DNA of 64,000 nucleotides from Thalassomonas sp. RHCl1 (GCF_947387555.1 NZ_CANDNZ010000001.1:434001-498000); one strand, 5' to 3'; counted from the first letter of the stretch, positions 52,947-62,988 are shown. Program-made: numbers and translations. The notes: generated by a model from the sequence alone, not told the origin.

Positions 52947-54032
52947 ATGGCTGAATCTACCCATATAACCCATTTAAATGACGTGCATGTCAATGCTGAA
53001 GATGTCTTAATTACGCCTGAGGCGTTAAGAGCAGAGTTGCCGCTTGATAATGAAGGGCGCGAGTATGTCATGGCTGCACGAGAAGTTATTTCTAACATCA
53101 TTCATAAACGCGACCCCCGGCTGCTGGTGATCAGCGGCCCGTGTTCGGTACATGATGTTGAAGCGGCAAAAGAATATGCCCGCCATTTAAAGGCCCTGCA
53201 TGACAAGTATCAGGATTCTTTGTATATCGTGATGCGGGTATATTTCGAAAAGCCAAGAACCACGGTTGGCTGGAAAGGCTTGATCAATGATCCCCATATG
53301 GATGGCTCTTTCGATGTTGAAAGCGGTTTGAGAAAAGCGCGTGAATTATTAATCTACCTCACTAAATTAGGGCTGCCGCTGGCAACCGAAGCCTTAGATC
53401 CCATCAGTCCGCAATACCTGGCTGAATTGTTCAGCTGGTCGGCAATTGGTGCCCGGACCACGGAATCCCAGACCCACAGGGAAATGGCCAGTGGTTTGTC
53501 TATGCCGATCGGCTTTAAAAACGGCACCAACGGCAGTTTAGATGTGGCGATTAATGCCTTGCAGTCAGCAGCTTCTTCCCACCGCTTTATGGGAATTAAC
53601 CGCCAGGGACAGGTAGCCTTGATCAAAACTTCCGGCAACCCGGACGGCCATGTGATTTTACGTGGCGGAAAACAGCCTAACTATGACTCGGTTAATGTTG
53701 CCATTTGCGAACAGGAATTATCTTCCCATGGCCTGGAGCTGGGGATCGTGGTTGACTGCAGCCACGGCAATTCCAATAAAGACTACCGCCGTCAGCCTTT
53801 AGTGGCCGATAATGTGTTCAACCAGATCCTCGAAGGCAATAAATCGATAATCGGGCTGATGCTCGAAAGTAACCTTAAAGCCGGTAACCAAAGTGCAAAC
53901 TTACCCAGGGAACAGCTGGAATACGGGGTTTCGGTAACCGATGCCTGTATCGACCTTAAAGAAACAGAAAAGCTTATGGTACTGGCCGAGACTAAGTTGG
54001 CGGAAGTGCTCAAAGCACGGATCAAGGCTTAA
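52947..54032 (+). CDS. aroF: 3-deoxy-7-phosphoheptulonate (DAHP) synthase, AroF-like
   Basis: Condenses phosphoenolpyruvate and erythrose 4-phosphate, the first committed step of aromatic amino-acid synthesis. 361 residues, class I enzyme: ISGPCSVHDVEAAKEYA, MRVYFEKPRTTVGWKGLINDP, GFKNGTNGSLDVAINAL, VDCSHGNSNKDYRRQP. Assignment as the tyrosine-sensitive isozyme rests on its operon with tyrA (42 bases) and the TyrR boxes upstream. Confidence 0.93.
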   Translation: MAESTHITHLNDVHVNAEDVLITPEALRAELPLDNEGREYVMAAREVISNIIHKRDPRLLVISGPCSVHDVEAAKEYARHLKALHDKYQDSLYIVMRVYFEKPRTTVGWKGLINDPHMDGSFDVESGLRKARELLIYLTKLGLPLATEALDPISPQYLAELFSWSAIGARTTESQTHREMASGLSMPIGFKNGTNGSLDVAINALQSAASSHRFMGINRQGQVALIKTSGNPDGHVILRGGKQPNYDSVNVAICEQELSSHGLELGIVVDCSHGNSNKDYRRQPLVADNVFNQILEGNKSIIGLMLESNLKAGNQSANLPREQLEYGVSVTDACIDLKETEKLMVLAETKLAEVLKARIKA

Positions 54033-54074
54033 TATTATTTTAATAAGGCTATTAGCAAGGTTATTGCATTAACA

Positions 54075-55208
54075 ATGGAAAATTTTCAAGAACAACTGAA
54101 GACGTTACGTGACGATATCGATGATATCGACAGCCAGATTGTCGCTCTGCTGGTTAAGCGCCGTGGTATCACCACTAAAGTTGGCCAGCTGAAAAGTCAG
54201 GTGGGCATGCCCATCTATGCCCCGGATCGGGAAGCTAGTTTATTAGAAGAGCGCCGTAATCAGGCGCAAGATCAGGGGCTGTGCCCGGATCTGATTGAAG
54301 ACGTATTACGCCGCTTGATGCGGGACTCTTATAACAGCCAGGATGCCAGCGGCTATAAATGCGTGAACCCGGACTGTAAAAAGGTGGTGGTGATCGGCGG
54401 TAAAGGGCAGTTAGGCAGTATTTTTGTCGATCTCTTTACCCGCTCAGAATACCAGGTGACGGTGATGGAACAGGAAGACTGGGGGCGCAGCGAAGAAATT
54501 TTTGCCGGTGCCGGCGTGGTTCTGGTTGCTGTGCCTATCCGTTTGACCACTACAGTGATCCAGCAGCTGGGGGCCTTACCTGAGTCCTGCATTTTAGCGG
54601 ATGTGACCAGTGTCAAAGAATCGCCGCTTTATGAAATGTTAAAAGTGCACAGCGGACCTGTGGTCGGGCTACATCCTATGTTCGGCCCGGATGTTACTGC
54701 CCTGGTAAAGCAAACCATTATCAGCTGTGAAGGGCGAGCCCCGGAGCAATATCAGTGGTTGCTGGATCAATTTGCCGTTTGGGGCGCGAAAATTTATCCG
54801 GTATCCGCCAGTGCCCATGATCAGGCGATGTCTATGGTACAGGTGATGCGACACTTTTCTACCATAGCCTACGGTTATCATTTAATGACTGAAGGCTCGG
54901 ATATTGCCCAGTTGGTGGAAATGAGCTCACCTATCTACCGCCTGGAGCTGATCATGGTTGGCCGCTTGTTCGCCCAGGACCCTGTGCTTTACAGCGATAT
55001 CATTTTTGCCAACCCGGATAATGTTTCCATGATGAAGCGGTTTGCCTACCGTTTCCTGGAGTTGCTTGAAGACATAGAAATGGGGGATAAAGATGCCTTT
55101 GTCACTATGTTTAACCAGGTGGCGGATTGGTTTGGCGATTATGCACAAGTCTTTTTACAGGAAAGTAAATCTATGTTATTAAAGGCTAACGAATTAAAAA
55201 AAGACTAG
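54075..55208 (+). CDS. tyrA: Bifunctional chorismate mutase / prephenate dehydrogenase
   Basis: 377 residues. Residues ~1-90 are an AroQ chorismate mutase (LRDDIDDIDSQIVALLVKRRGI, VYAPDREASLLEERR-like); from ~105 the NAD-dependent prephenate dehydrogenase starts with KVVVIGGKGQLGSIFVDLF and includes VGLHPMFGPDV and MVQVMRHFSTIAYG. Makes 4-hydroxyphenylpyruvate for tyrosine. Second gene of the aroF-tyrA operon. Confidence 0.96.
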   Translation: MENFQEQLKTLRDDIDDIDSQIVALLVKRRGITTKVGQLKSQVGMPIYAPDREASLLEERRNQAQDQGLCPDLIEDVLRRLMRDSYNSQDASGYKCVNPDCKKVVVIGGKGQLGSIFVDLFTRSEYQVTVMEQEDWGRSEEIFAGAGVVLVAVPIRLTTTVIQQLGALPESCILADVTSVKESPLYEMLKVHSGPVVGLHPMFGPDVTALVKQTIISCEGRAPEQYQWLLDQFAVWGAKIYPVSASAHDQAMSMVQVMRHFSTIAYGYHLMTEGSDIAQLVEMSSPIYRLELIMVGRLFAQDPVLYSDIIFANPDNVSMMKRFAYRFLELLEDIEMGDKDAFVTMFNQVADWFGDYAQVFLQESKSMLLKANELKKD

Positions 55209-55285
55209 GCAGGCGGCGTTATCAAAACGGATAGCAAAGCAAGTAGCCCGGTCAAGCACCGGGTTATTTACACAGGAAGTCCGCT

Positions 55286-55756
55286 ATGAAAACTTTTCGC
55301 GCCATTATCTCATCGGCATTATTACTTTTTACCCTGACGGCTTGTGCCCATGACGACAAGGTTGCTGTCGGGATTATCAGTACCGATGAACTATTGGCTC
55401 AATATGCTGACTTTAGTCAGGTATTTCAGCAGGTTGATTTGACAGAGCAAGAACTGGCACAGGTCAGGAGCTGGCCGGATAAACTTCAGATAACCACTTA
55501 TTTTGGTACCTGGTGCCATGACAGTCAGCGTGAAGTCCCGAAAATGCTGAAAATTCTGGCGCTGCGTCCGGAGCTTAGTTCGCAACTGATCGCTTTAGAT
55601 CTCAACAAGTCGGAACCACAGGGCAAGGCCAGCGATGCCGGTATCGCTTTTACCCCGACTTTTGTCATTACCCTTGACGGTCAGGAGCTTGGCCGTATTG
55701 TCGAGCGCCCCGAAACCAGCCTGGTGGCAGATATCAGCGCTTTTATCGCCGGTTAA
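55286..55756 (+). CDS. Thioredoxin-fold lipoprotein with single active-site cysteine
   Basis: 156 residues: lipoprotein signal MKTFRAIISSALLLFTLTAC, then a thioredoxin-like domain ITTYFGTWCHDSQREVPKMLKIL...ALDLNKSEP...GIAFTPTFVITLDGQELGRIVERPE with cis-Pro FTPT. The active-site motif is WCHDS: the second cysteine is Ser, so a classical disulfide exchange is not possible; a monothiol mechanism, metal binding or a structural role is more likely. GGAAGT precedes the ATG. Confidence 0.82.
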   Translation: MKTFRAIISSALLLFTLTACAHDDKVAVGIISTDELLAQYADFSQVFQQVDLTEQELAQVRSWPDKLQITTYFGTWCHDSQREVPKMLKILALRPELSSQLIALDLNKSEPQGKASDAGIAFTPTFVITLDGQELGRIVERPETSLVADISAFIAG

Positions 55757-55934
55757 CTGTGCTGTTATAAGCGCCTATACGGTGAAAATTTTCCGGAATC
55801 AAAGCCATGTTTTTGTGCCAGCTTTTAGCCGTGGCCTTATCGGTGCGCTTTTTGGCGGCAGCGGAAAGTTCCTGGCGGATAAGAGTTTACCCTCAAGTTT
55901 ATGCTAACTAATCACAACTGAGATCATCACGCAT

Positions 55935-55982
55935 TGCCCGTTCCTTGCTTTAAGACAAATTAAACAGGAACGGGTTTTTTGG
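55935..55982 (+). terminator. Intrinsic terminator
   Basis: cccgttcct (55937-55945) / aggaacggg (55966-55974) stem followed by six T; closes the thioredoxin-like gene. The rest of 55757-56228 is AT-rich with no gene. Confidence 0.85.
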
Positions 55983-56228
55983 CTCAGGAAAATTGAAAAA
56001 ATCCGATCAAAAACAATTTTTATTGATTAATTGTTAACTTTTGTTGAACTTTTTATTTACTTTTTTACAATACGGCTTCCGGTTAAGGTGGGTAAATTAA
56101 CGGTTTGTTTAGTTTTAATGTTACTGAACCAGTAATGATTGCTGCACACCTTAACCAGCTGTATTTAACTCATTTAATTAAATGTTTTAACAGTCGTAGT
56201 GAATTTAGCCAAGCAAAAGGAATTAATT

Positions 56229-58823
56229 ATGAGGTCACGACTTCACCTGGCATTACCCTTACTTTGTGCGGGTATGATGTCAGCAGCACAAGGGAGTAAT
56301 CTAACTTCCCTTGATAAGCTTTCACAAAATATCACTTCCCAAAAACAGGATACGATATCCACCACAGTCAATGACAGCGAGAGCGGAGCGGATTATTTCC
56401 TAACCCTGGCATCGCGCACTGATTTTGAAGCCCTGGCGGCGCGTAGCGATCAGCCCGGGGCACAAAGTATCCGCGAAGTGAAATATCTGATCATGGATGT
56501 CAATACCGACAATCCTAAGTTGTATTTTTTCAATACCGAGCGCTACCCCTATCATTATGCCTTTGCCTCCGAGGGCTTAGGTTATAGCGGCACTTTGTCG
56601 GAATTTAATTCAACCACCTATTTCCATGATGATCGGGCGCATCTGGCGGGATCGATTCTCGCTCATGATCATTACAGCTCAGAAGCCGGGGTTGATGGCC
56701 TGTACACGGTGCAATTCTGGCCGGTGGATCCGGTAACTCCTGAGTTAACGGATAAAGCCTATAAGATGATCGCCGAGCAAATGACCTTTGCCCGGGATCA
56801 GATCCGCTATTATCCCGCCAGCGATGTCCAGCTGGACATCTATGACAATAACCTGGCCTTTTTTGAATCGGCCGAGGTACCGGTGATCAAAAGCGAACAG
56901 CTGTTTGCTAATATTGATTTTTCTATCCTCAACCAGGGCCAAGGTTATGGCCGCTTGCGTGTGATTAATCCCGGGGATCCGGTACCTTCTGTCAGTGACG
57001 TGGTGATTTATACCTATATCCCCAATGACCTGGCCCATGTTGCCGGGATCATCACCGACTCCCCGCAAACGCCTTTGTCTCATATCAACCTTAAAGCCAA
57101 GCAAAACAATACCCCGAATGCCTATATGCGCGATGCGGTCAACGACCCTCAAGTAGCACCGTTAATTGGCGAGCTGGTGAAATATGAAGTGACCGGGGAC
57201 GGTATAGTGTTAACCGCCGCGACCCAGGATGAGGTAGACACCTGGCTAGAATCGGTGCGCCCGGATCCGCAAACGCCGTTATCTGATCTGACGGTAACCG
57301 AACCGGCTTTATTAAGTGAGCTTGGCAACGGCGACTGGGTCCGCTTTGGCGCAAAAGCAGCGAATGTTGCCGAGCTGGCCAACGCCCTGAAGGACCTGGA
57401 AAGTGAATACGGCCATCAAATGGTGCCTCGCGGTTATGCGGTGCCGTTTTCCATGTATAACGAGTATATGAGCCTGCCCCGCTGTCAGGAGCTGGAAGAA
57501 GACGACTTTGGCAACCTGGTGCCCGACGGTAAGTATCGCGCCCTGTGTGATGAAGACCGTGCCACTACGGTGAGAAACACCGACAGCAGTGCCTTATCGG
57601 TTTCCCTGCTTGATCAGGCAGAGCCAATTACCCTGGCCGCCGGCAGTCAGGATATGGAGCTGGTGCTGGATAATGCCAATGGCCTGGTATTGTTTATGCG
57701 CGATGTCACCAATGACCGTTGGTTGCTTAACCCCCTGCCGTTTACGGATGCGGTCTTAAGTGCTTCCGGCAGCAGCGAATATCGTGAGCTGGCAGTTAAT
57801 TATCTGCGGGAAAATGATAAGAAAACCGTTACTTTTTCCGGCAATACCGATTTCGAACTGGAAATTTTTGTCCTGGCCTTATGGCAGGTAGAAGCTAATC
57901 TTGCCATTACGCAAACCAAGGATTTACCAGAAGATTATTTTGTTGAGCGCTCTTATTATCAGCAAATTGCAGACATCATGGCAGATGAAAACTTCCAGGC
58001 GAGCCCGGATGTACGCGATGCCAAGTTAGATGACTTCCGCAAAGAAGTTAAAAAAGGTGAAGTGACGGCGCAAATGCATGAAAAGCTTGAAGCTATGCGT
58101 TTATTCTGGGATCCACAGGGAGCCCCGTTCAGCAAAAATATCCGCCTGCGTTCCAGTACCAATAATGAAGATTTGGCTGGCTTTAACGGCGCCGGTTTAT
58201 ACGAGTCCAATACCCATAAACCCGATGAAGGGGATATTGCCGATTCGGTGAAAAAGGTTTGGGCCAGTTTATGGACCCACAGGGCGTTTGAAGAGCGTCG
58301 TTTCTACCGTATCGACCACTTTAAAACCTACATGGGAGTACTGGTACACGAGAGTTACGGCGATGAGCAGGCCAACGGCGTTGCCGTGACCAAAAATATC
58401 TATGATGCCAACTGGGAAGGGTATTACGTCAATGTCCAGTACGGTGAGATTTCGGTTACCAACCCTGAGCCTATTATTACCTCCGAAGGGGAAGTGAGCT
58501 CGGTACCGGATGAGTTTTTACTGGCGCACCTGTTAGCCGGCGACGATCCTTATAATCCGGATCACTGGTGGTGGGCGCAGCAATATATCCGCCACTCCAA
58601 TGTCGAAACCGTGTACGACCAGCCGGTGATGACAGAAAATGTACTTACCGAAGCAGAAACGGTGCAGTTAAGACGTGCGATGCAGGCGATACAGGGTCAT
58701 TTCAAGCCTGTTTATGACGGGGATCGCAGTTTTGCCATGGATATCGAATTTAAGATCACCGCCACCGATGACGGTTCCCGCGGTCATTTGGAAGTCAAAC
58801 AGGCAAGACCTTGGATTGATTAG
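56229..58823 (+). CDS. Exported PEP/pyruvate dikinase-like protein (PPDK N-terminal ATP-binding domain)
   Basis: 864 residues from ATG 56229 (AAGGA eight bases ahead). N-terminal Sec signal peptide MRSRLHLALPLLCAGMMSAA. Middle part: a swivelling phosphohistidine-like segment TDSPQTPLSHINLKAKQNN with His285 in the position of the catalytic His of PEP-utilising enzymes. From about residue 340 (VRFGAKAANVAEL) to the end there is a PPDK-N/ATP-grasp domain (IRLRSSTNNEDLAGFNGAGL near 638; SYGDEQANGVAVT; HLEVKQARPW). The order His-domain then ATP-grasp is that of glucan/water dikinases, not of PEP synthase. Export is unusual because ATP is scarce outside the cytosol. Confidence 0.78.
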   Translation: MRSRLHLALPLLCAGMMSAAQGSNLTSLDKLSQNITSQKQDTISTTVNDSESGADYFLTLASRTDFEALAARSDQPGAQSIREVKYLIMDVNTDNPKLYFFNTERYPYHYAFASEGLGYSGTLSEFNSTTYFHDDRAHLAGSILAHDHYSSEAGVDGLYTVQFWPVDPVTPELTDKAYKMIAEQMTFARDQIRYYPASDVQLDIYDNNLAFFESAEVPVIKSEQLFANIDFSILNQGQGYGRLRVINPGDPVPSVSDVVIYTYIPNDLAHVAGIITDSPQTPLSHINLKAKQNNTPNAYMRDAVNDPQVAPLIGELVKYEVTGDGIVLTAATQDEVDTWLESVRPDPQTPLSDLTVTEPALLSELGNGDWVRFGAKAANVAELANALKDLESEYGHQMVPRGYAVPFSMYNEYMSLPRCQELEEDDFGNLVPDGKYRALCDEDRATTVRNTDSSALSVSLLDQAEPITLAAGSQDMELVLDNANGLVLFMRDVTNDRWLLNPLPFTDAVLSASGSSEYRELAVNYLRENDKKTVTFSGNTDFELEIFVLALWQVEANLAITQTKDLPEDYFVERSYYQQIADIMADENFQASPDVRDAKLDDFRKEVKKGEVTAQMHEKLEAMRLFWDPQGAPFSKNIRLRSSTNNEDLAGFNGAGLYESNTHKPDEGDIADSVKKVWASLWTHRAFEERRFYRIDHFKTYMGVLVHESYGDEQANGVAVTKNIYDANWEGYYVNVQYGEISVTNPEPIITSEGEVSSVPDEFLLAHLLAGDDPYNPDHWWWAQQYIRHSNVETVYDQPVMTENVLTEAETVQLRRAMQAIQGHFKPVYDGDRSFAMDIEFKITATDDGSRGHLEVKQARPWID

Positions 58824-58923
58824 CCTTTCTTCAAGGAAGAGTTGAAGGAAAGTGTAATAGTTTGTTGAATTGCCGCTAAGTGATTTGCAGGCAATTGGCT
58901 TTCTTGATAACTTTCTGACTATT

Positions 58924-58960
58924 GAAAAGGGGTTCTGACTCAGTGCAGGACCCCTTTATT
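58924..58960 (+). terminator. Intrinsic terminator after the dikinase-like gene
   Basis: aaaggggt (about 58926-58933) / acccctttat (from 58950) stem with a T-rich tail. Confidence 0.7.
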
Positions 58961-59049
58961 TATAAAGAGCTATTAAGCGTTGTAAAAACATTAATTCTTG
59001 TCATGGCGGTGCACGTCCGGGCGGGAAAAATATCAAAAGGACCATATTG

Positions 59050-59601
59050 ATGAAGACATTCAAGCAAAGCCTGTTAACGGCTTGTTTATTTCTCGGCGCA
59101 GCACAAACGGCGATGGCGTCTTGCCTGCCGGAGAAAATTTATCTGACCCGGCATGCGGAAAAACTGATCGAGAAAGGCAACCGGGATCCCGATTTGTCGG
59201 CTAAAGGCCAGGCCCGCGCCAAGCGCATTGCCGAGATGTTCGAAAATATTAAGGTGGACCACCTGCTGGCGACGCCTTATAAGCGCACGCAGCAAACCCT
59301 GATGCCGTTAGGCAAGGCGAAAAAGTTGGAGATCACCGAATATGATCCGCGCAAGGGCCGGGAGTTTGTCGAGCAGCTAAAAAATGATTACTGCAAACAA
59401 ACCCTGGTGGTTTCCGGGCACTCCAATACCGTGCCCAATATGTTGCAGGCGCTTGGCATTATGTTTGAAGTAAAAGTCGGCGGTTATACCTTTAAGCACC
59501 AGCCGAGCATTATTTTATCGGAAGAGGAATTTGGCCAGTTGTTTGCCGTGAGCTTTAATCAGGGCAAACCTGTGCTGGAAGTATTAAGCAGCAATGGTTA
59601 G
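59050..59601 (+). CDS. Periplasmic histidine phosphatase family protein (SixA/PGM-like)
   Basis: 183 residues; ATG 59050 behind AAAAGGACC. Signal peptide MKTFKQSLLTACLFLGAAQTAMA. Catalytic elements of the branch-1 histidine phosphatase superfamily: YLTRHAEKLIEKG (phospho-accepting His), LLATPYKRTQQTLMPL and LVVSGHSNTVPNMLQALG (second His). RHA instead of the common RHG is seen in SixA-like members. Substrate unknown; periplasmic location argues for a phosphate-scavenging or envelope substrate. Confidence 0.85.
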   Translation: MKTFKQSLLTACLFLGAAQTAMASCLPEKIYLTRHAEKLIEKGNRDPDLSAKGQARAKRIAEMFENIKVDHLLATPYKRTQQTLMPLGKAKKLEITEYDPRKGREFVEQLKNDYCKQTLVVSGHSNTVPNMLQALGIMFEVKVGGYTFKHQPSIILSEEEFGQLFAVSFNQGKPVLEVLSSNG

Positions 59602-59796
59602 TAGCTGTTTTTAAAGGACTAACAGAGTAAGGTTATGAATAACCTTACTTGTGACTATGTTTGTTTTCGGGTTATATTGGCAGTTAGTGGTTGCCGGTGC
59701 TTTCATTAAGTGACTGACAGGCCGTGATACCTTGAGCTGTGGGATAACGGCGAGTCCGGTACCAATAAAAATAATTTTGGCGAAGGAGTGTATGTT

Positions 59797-60354
59797 ATGG
59801 CAAGACAATTACATGGAACCGTGGCTGAATACAGCCATGAAACTGAATGTACCTGGGTGACGGCAACGAATCTCGGTACCTTATCTTCGGGCTCTTTTGG
59901 CTCTTGTGCGGGCTTAGTGTTATGGGAGCCTAAACACTCCACAGGCATGGTGGCGCACTTTTCCGGCTCGATGCGCCCGGCGCAGGTGCGTGAGGATACC
60001 CTTGAAATCATGAGAACCATTTGCCCGATAGGTCCCGGTTATTTTAAAGCCTGGGTTTTTGGCGGGGTATCTCTTCAGTCTAAAAGTGAACATGGGGCAA
60101 TGACCATGGCCCATACCAAAAAGATGATAGATGCCATCAAGGGAGCATTAAATGATAACCCCTGGTTTGATGTTAACGATAATTACCCGAAAACAGATAA
60201 ATTCGAAATGATGATGACGCAGGAAATGCAGCTCCATAAAAAGGTCTATGTCGGCCATTCGGGAGTTTCTCTTGACGTCCAAACCGGCCAGGTGAGCTGG
60301 GAAGATTCTGTTCAGAAAAAACGAAGAGGCAGTCTTGTGTCGATGCGCGGCTAG
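59797..60354 (+). CDS. Stand-alone CheD-like deamidase
   Basis: 185 residues; ATG 59797 with AGGAG eight bases upstream (a GTG at 59788 overlaps that site). The segment GTLSSGSFGSCAGLVLWEPKHSTGMVAHF follows the CheD pattern (key parts LGS/FGSC and VAHF). Cys37 and His54 are 17 residues apart, the same distance as the catalytic Cys and His of CheD, and Ser31 falls where CheD has its third residue (Thr). CheD deamidates glutamines of chemoreceptors. The convergent neighbour is a PAS-containing chemoreceptor (60425-61945), so that protein or another MCP may be the substrate. The ~90-residue C-terminus is not recognised. Confidence 0.6.
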   Translation: MARQLHGTVAEYSHETECTWVTATNLGTLSSGSFGSCAGLVLWEPKHSTGMVAHFSGSMRPAQVREDTLEIMRTICPIGPGYFKAWVFGGVSLQSKSEHGAMTMAHTKKMIDAIKGALNDNPWFDVNDNYPKTDKFEMMMTQEMQLHKKVYVGHSGVSLDVQTGQVSWEDSVQKKRRGSLVSMRG

Positions 60355-60424
60355 CTTTCTTTTAGTCTTAATTTGTAGGTATAAAAGGGGATAAATAAAT
60401 ATCCCCTTCAGGGTTTACTTTCAC

Positions 60425-61945
60425 TTACTTGTTCGGCACAAAGGTATTGGCCAGGTTGGCTATCTCATCCACACTGCTTTGCAGCGCCGACATTTGCTCC
60501 GTTACTACATCCGTCTGGGCCCAGGTTTTATCTGTGGAGGCGTGGATCTCCTCGATATGGGTATTGATTTCAACCGAAACCTGGGACTGCTGCTCGGCAG
60601 CGGTGGCTATCTGGGTCGCCAGTTGGGAAATGTTTTCGACTTTTTCCACCACCAGTTCTATTTTTTGGTTGGACAGCTCGGCGGTTTCCACACAGTGCTC
60701 GGCTTCTTCCTTGTTCTTGTTCATCAGCTCTACCCATTGCGCTATGATGTCCAGCATAGCGGTTAACCGCTGGTGTATTTCTTTGGCGGAGTCCTGGGTG
60801 CGGGATGACAAACTTCTGACTTCGTCGGCAACCACGGCAAAACCGCGGCCATGTTCGCCGGCACGCGCCGCTTCGATGGCGGCATTAAGCGCCAGTAAAT
60901 TGGTTTGATCGGCGATAGACTGGATATCATCCATCAGTGCGCCGACATTATTGGCTGACTCGGTTAAGGTATCGGCAGAGGCGGAAGCATTCTCGACCTC
61001 TTTGGCCAAGTGTTTAATTTTATCCGTGGTGTTATTGATGCCGTCCTGGGCTTCCTGACACTGGTTAAAGGTATTGTCGAGATCGGCGGCTGCGGTCACG
61101 GTATTGCCGGCAATCTCATTGGTGGAGGCCTGCATCTGGTTCATGGCAACGCCCAGGTGCTGGATTTCCGCCTTTTGCTGTTCCAGGTTTTCCCGGGTGA
61201 GTTCTACCCCGTTGATAACATTGCTCATCACCTGTTTGATCGGTTTGGCGGTATCTAGCATACGCTCTAAAATCGCCTTTAATTTTGCTTTGATCATCGA
61301 GAAGTTAAAATCAAAAACGCTGGCGGTGCCCCGGCCGAAGTAGATTTTTCGCGAGATGGAATCATACATATTCTGCATGTTCTGGGCGCGTTTTGCGGTG
61401 GGGATAATGTCGTGCCAAAAAATGACAATCGGCGCCATGGCACTGAAAGCGGCGATAAAAGCGGTTAACCAGCCGATTTGGGTGACGATATAAAGCTGTG
61501 CCAGCAGGGTCAGCAGTACTAAAAAGCTGAACTTGTGGTTTTTTGTCAGCTCGAAGGTTGCCCAAAACTGTTCTTTGTTGATGCCTTTATAAATTTTCGC
61601 GGTCTTTTTGATCAAGCGCTCGTTGGCCTGGTGACTAACCGACTGGTAGCCGGTGATCTGCCCCCCTTCGTACTGTGGGGTAATAAAGGTGTCGAGCCAG
61701 AGATCGTCACCTTGTTTACTTTGTACTCTTAGCACCCCCCGCCAGGAAAAACCGCGGGCCAGGGTAGATTTTAAATCATCCAATACCTGTTTCGGCATAC
61801 GGGGATGGGTCATGCTGTGGCTGTCCATTTCCAGTAATTCATCCTGAGAATAACCACTGAGGCGACAATAATCTTCATTGGCATACCGGTATTTATTATT
61901 GGTGTCGGTCACAGATATCAGCTGTTGGTTACTTGTTTTCGGCAT
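60425..61945 (-). CDS. PAS-domain methyl-accepting chemotaxis protein (Aer-like)
   Basis: 506 residues. N-terminal PAS domain (residues ~10-115: [27 protein letters not shown] and [20 protein letters not shown]) without signal peptide. Two membrane-spanning helices follow near residues 140-185 ([39 protein letters not shown]), then a HAMP-like linker and a long coiled-coil signalling domain with the MCP hairpin tip [20 protein letters not shown]. The layout is that of Aer, the redox/oxygen taxis receptor; whether FAD is bound is not clear. Likely couples to CheW/CheA encoded elsewhere. Confidence 0.93.
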   Translation of the reverse strand: MPKTSNQQLISVTDTNNKYRYANEDYCRLSGYSQDELLEMDSHSMTHPRMPKQVLDDLKSTLARGFSWRGVLRVQSKQGDDLWLDTFITPQYEGGQITGYQSVSHQANERLIKKTAKIYKGINKEQFWATFELTKNHKFSFLVLLTLLAQLYIVTQIGWLTAFIAAFSAMAPIVIFWHDIIPTAKRAQNMQNMYDSISRKIYFGRGTASVFDFNFSMIKAKLKAILERMLDTAKPIKQVMSNVINGVELTRENLEQQKAEIQHLGVAMNQMQASTNEIAGNTVTAAADLDNTFNQCQEAQDGINNTTDKIKHLAKEVENASASADTLTESANNVGALMDDIQSIADQTNLLALNAAIEAARAGEHGRGFAVVADEVRSLSSRTQDSAKEIHQRLTAMLDIIAQWVELMNKNKEEAEHCVETAELSNQKIELVVEKVENISQLATQIATAAEQQSQVSVEINTHIEEIHASTDKTWAQTDVVTEQMSALQSSVDEIANLANTFVPNK

Positions 61946-62161
61946 AGTTCATTTCATATCGCTGGAGGAAAAAATCTATAACATTATATTTTATAGGGTT
62001 ATGTGATGTCTTGATCTTGTTCTAATAATGGTCAGACAAAATGATAATAAATGAAAACCGGTAGCTGACCAAGACAAAACTCGCTTAAATTGTCATCAGT
62101 TCAAGCCTTTAGTGGTTTTTCACTTTAGGGCTTTGTTTGCTTTCCCTGTCTTGGCCGGGCA

Positions 62162-62776
62162 TTAAAAGCGATAGGCGATACCGAACGATATGGCACTGTC
62201 GAGCCATAAGGCGCCGTCAAAACTGGCGATACAGGTATCTGACTTACAAAGAATATCATCATCTTCATCGGTTAAACTGGCATAGAGACGCAATTCGGTT
62301 ACCAGGGCTAAGTTTTTGGATATTTCATAACGGGTGCCGATGGCCGTAGTAATGGAAGGGTAGAGGCTGCTGCCGTTGTCGGCATCGAAATAAGCGCCGC
62401 CGACGCCTAAGGAAACGCTGGTGCTGTAACTTTGCTGTTTAAACTGGGCAACGCCGCTGAAATGGGCGTAGATAATATCTATGCTGTATTTTTGCTGATC
62501 GATATCACTGGTAAAGTCATGATTGACGGCATTAATGAGCACTTGCCCCTGCCCCTGGTTGCTGGCCTGCCAGGCGATGGCAAAACCCAGGTGGGGATCG
62601 TCGGATACGGAAAGCTCTGTGGAGCCGTCACTGCCGTGGATATCTGTGCTGTACATCTGGCCGATATAAGGAGTGATCTCAAAACCATTAGCCATAGCGG
62701 TGTTGAGCGGCAGCAAAGTACACATAAGCATGGTTATGCTATAAATCATGCCATAAAAAGAGAAGCTGGAGTTCAT
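62162..62776 (-). CDS. Outer-membrane beta-barrel protein (OmpW-like size)
   Basis: 204 residues: signal peptide (MLMCTLLPLNTAMA region after a short N-terminus) and about eight alternating hydrophobic strands, for example FEITPYIGQMYST, DPHLGFAIAWQAS, STSVSLGVGGAYFD, NLALVTELRLYASL, ending SISFGIAYRF-like SAISFGIAYRF with the C-terminal Phe typical of BAM-inserted barrels. A CKSDTC loop may form a disulfide. Family not certain. Confidence 0.75.
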   Translation of the reverse strand: MNSSFSFYGMIYSITMLMCTLLPLNTAMANGFEITPYIGQMYSTDIHGSDGSTELSVSDDPHLGFAIAWQASNQGQGQVLINAVNHDFTSDIDQQKYSIDIIYAHFSGVAQFKQQSYSTSVSLGVGGAYFDADNGSSLYPSITTAIGTRYEISKNLALVTELRLYASLTDEDDDILCKSDTCIASFDGALWLDSAISFGIAYRF

Positions 62777-62913
62777 TGCCGATCACCCTGATTTATTATT
62801 AGTATGGTTATTAAGATTACTACCGATATTTAACAATACAAGTGATAAAGGCGGGATAGGAAGAATTGTCTTTAAATTGTGCTTTTAATTTGCTTAACCT
62901 GACTTAGTTAGCG

Positions 62914-62946
62914 GCAAAAAAAAGCTCCCGTTTTAGAGGAGCCTTA
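62914..62946 (-). terminator. Intrinsic terminator (minus strand)
   Basis: On the minus strand GCTCC and GGAGC arms (within 62922-62944) are followed by an eight-base U-tract (A-run at 62916-62923); ends the 62989-63450 gene. Confidence 0.7.
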
Positions 62947-62988
62947 AAGTATGAATGAAAGAGAGATTGCTATAGCTTTGTTTCTGGT

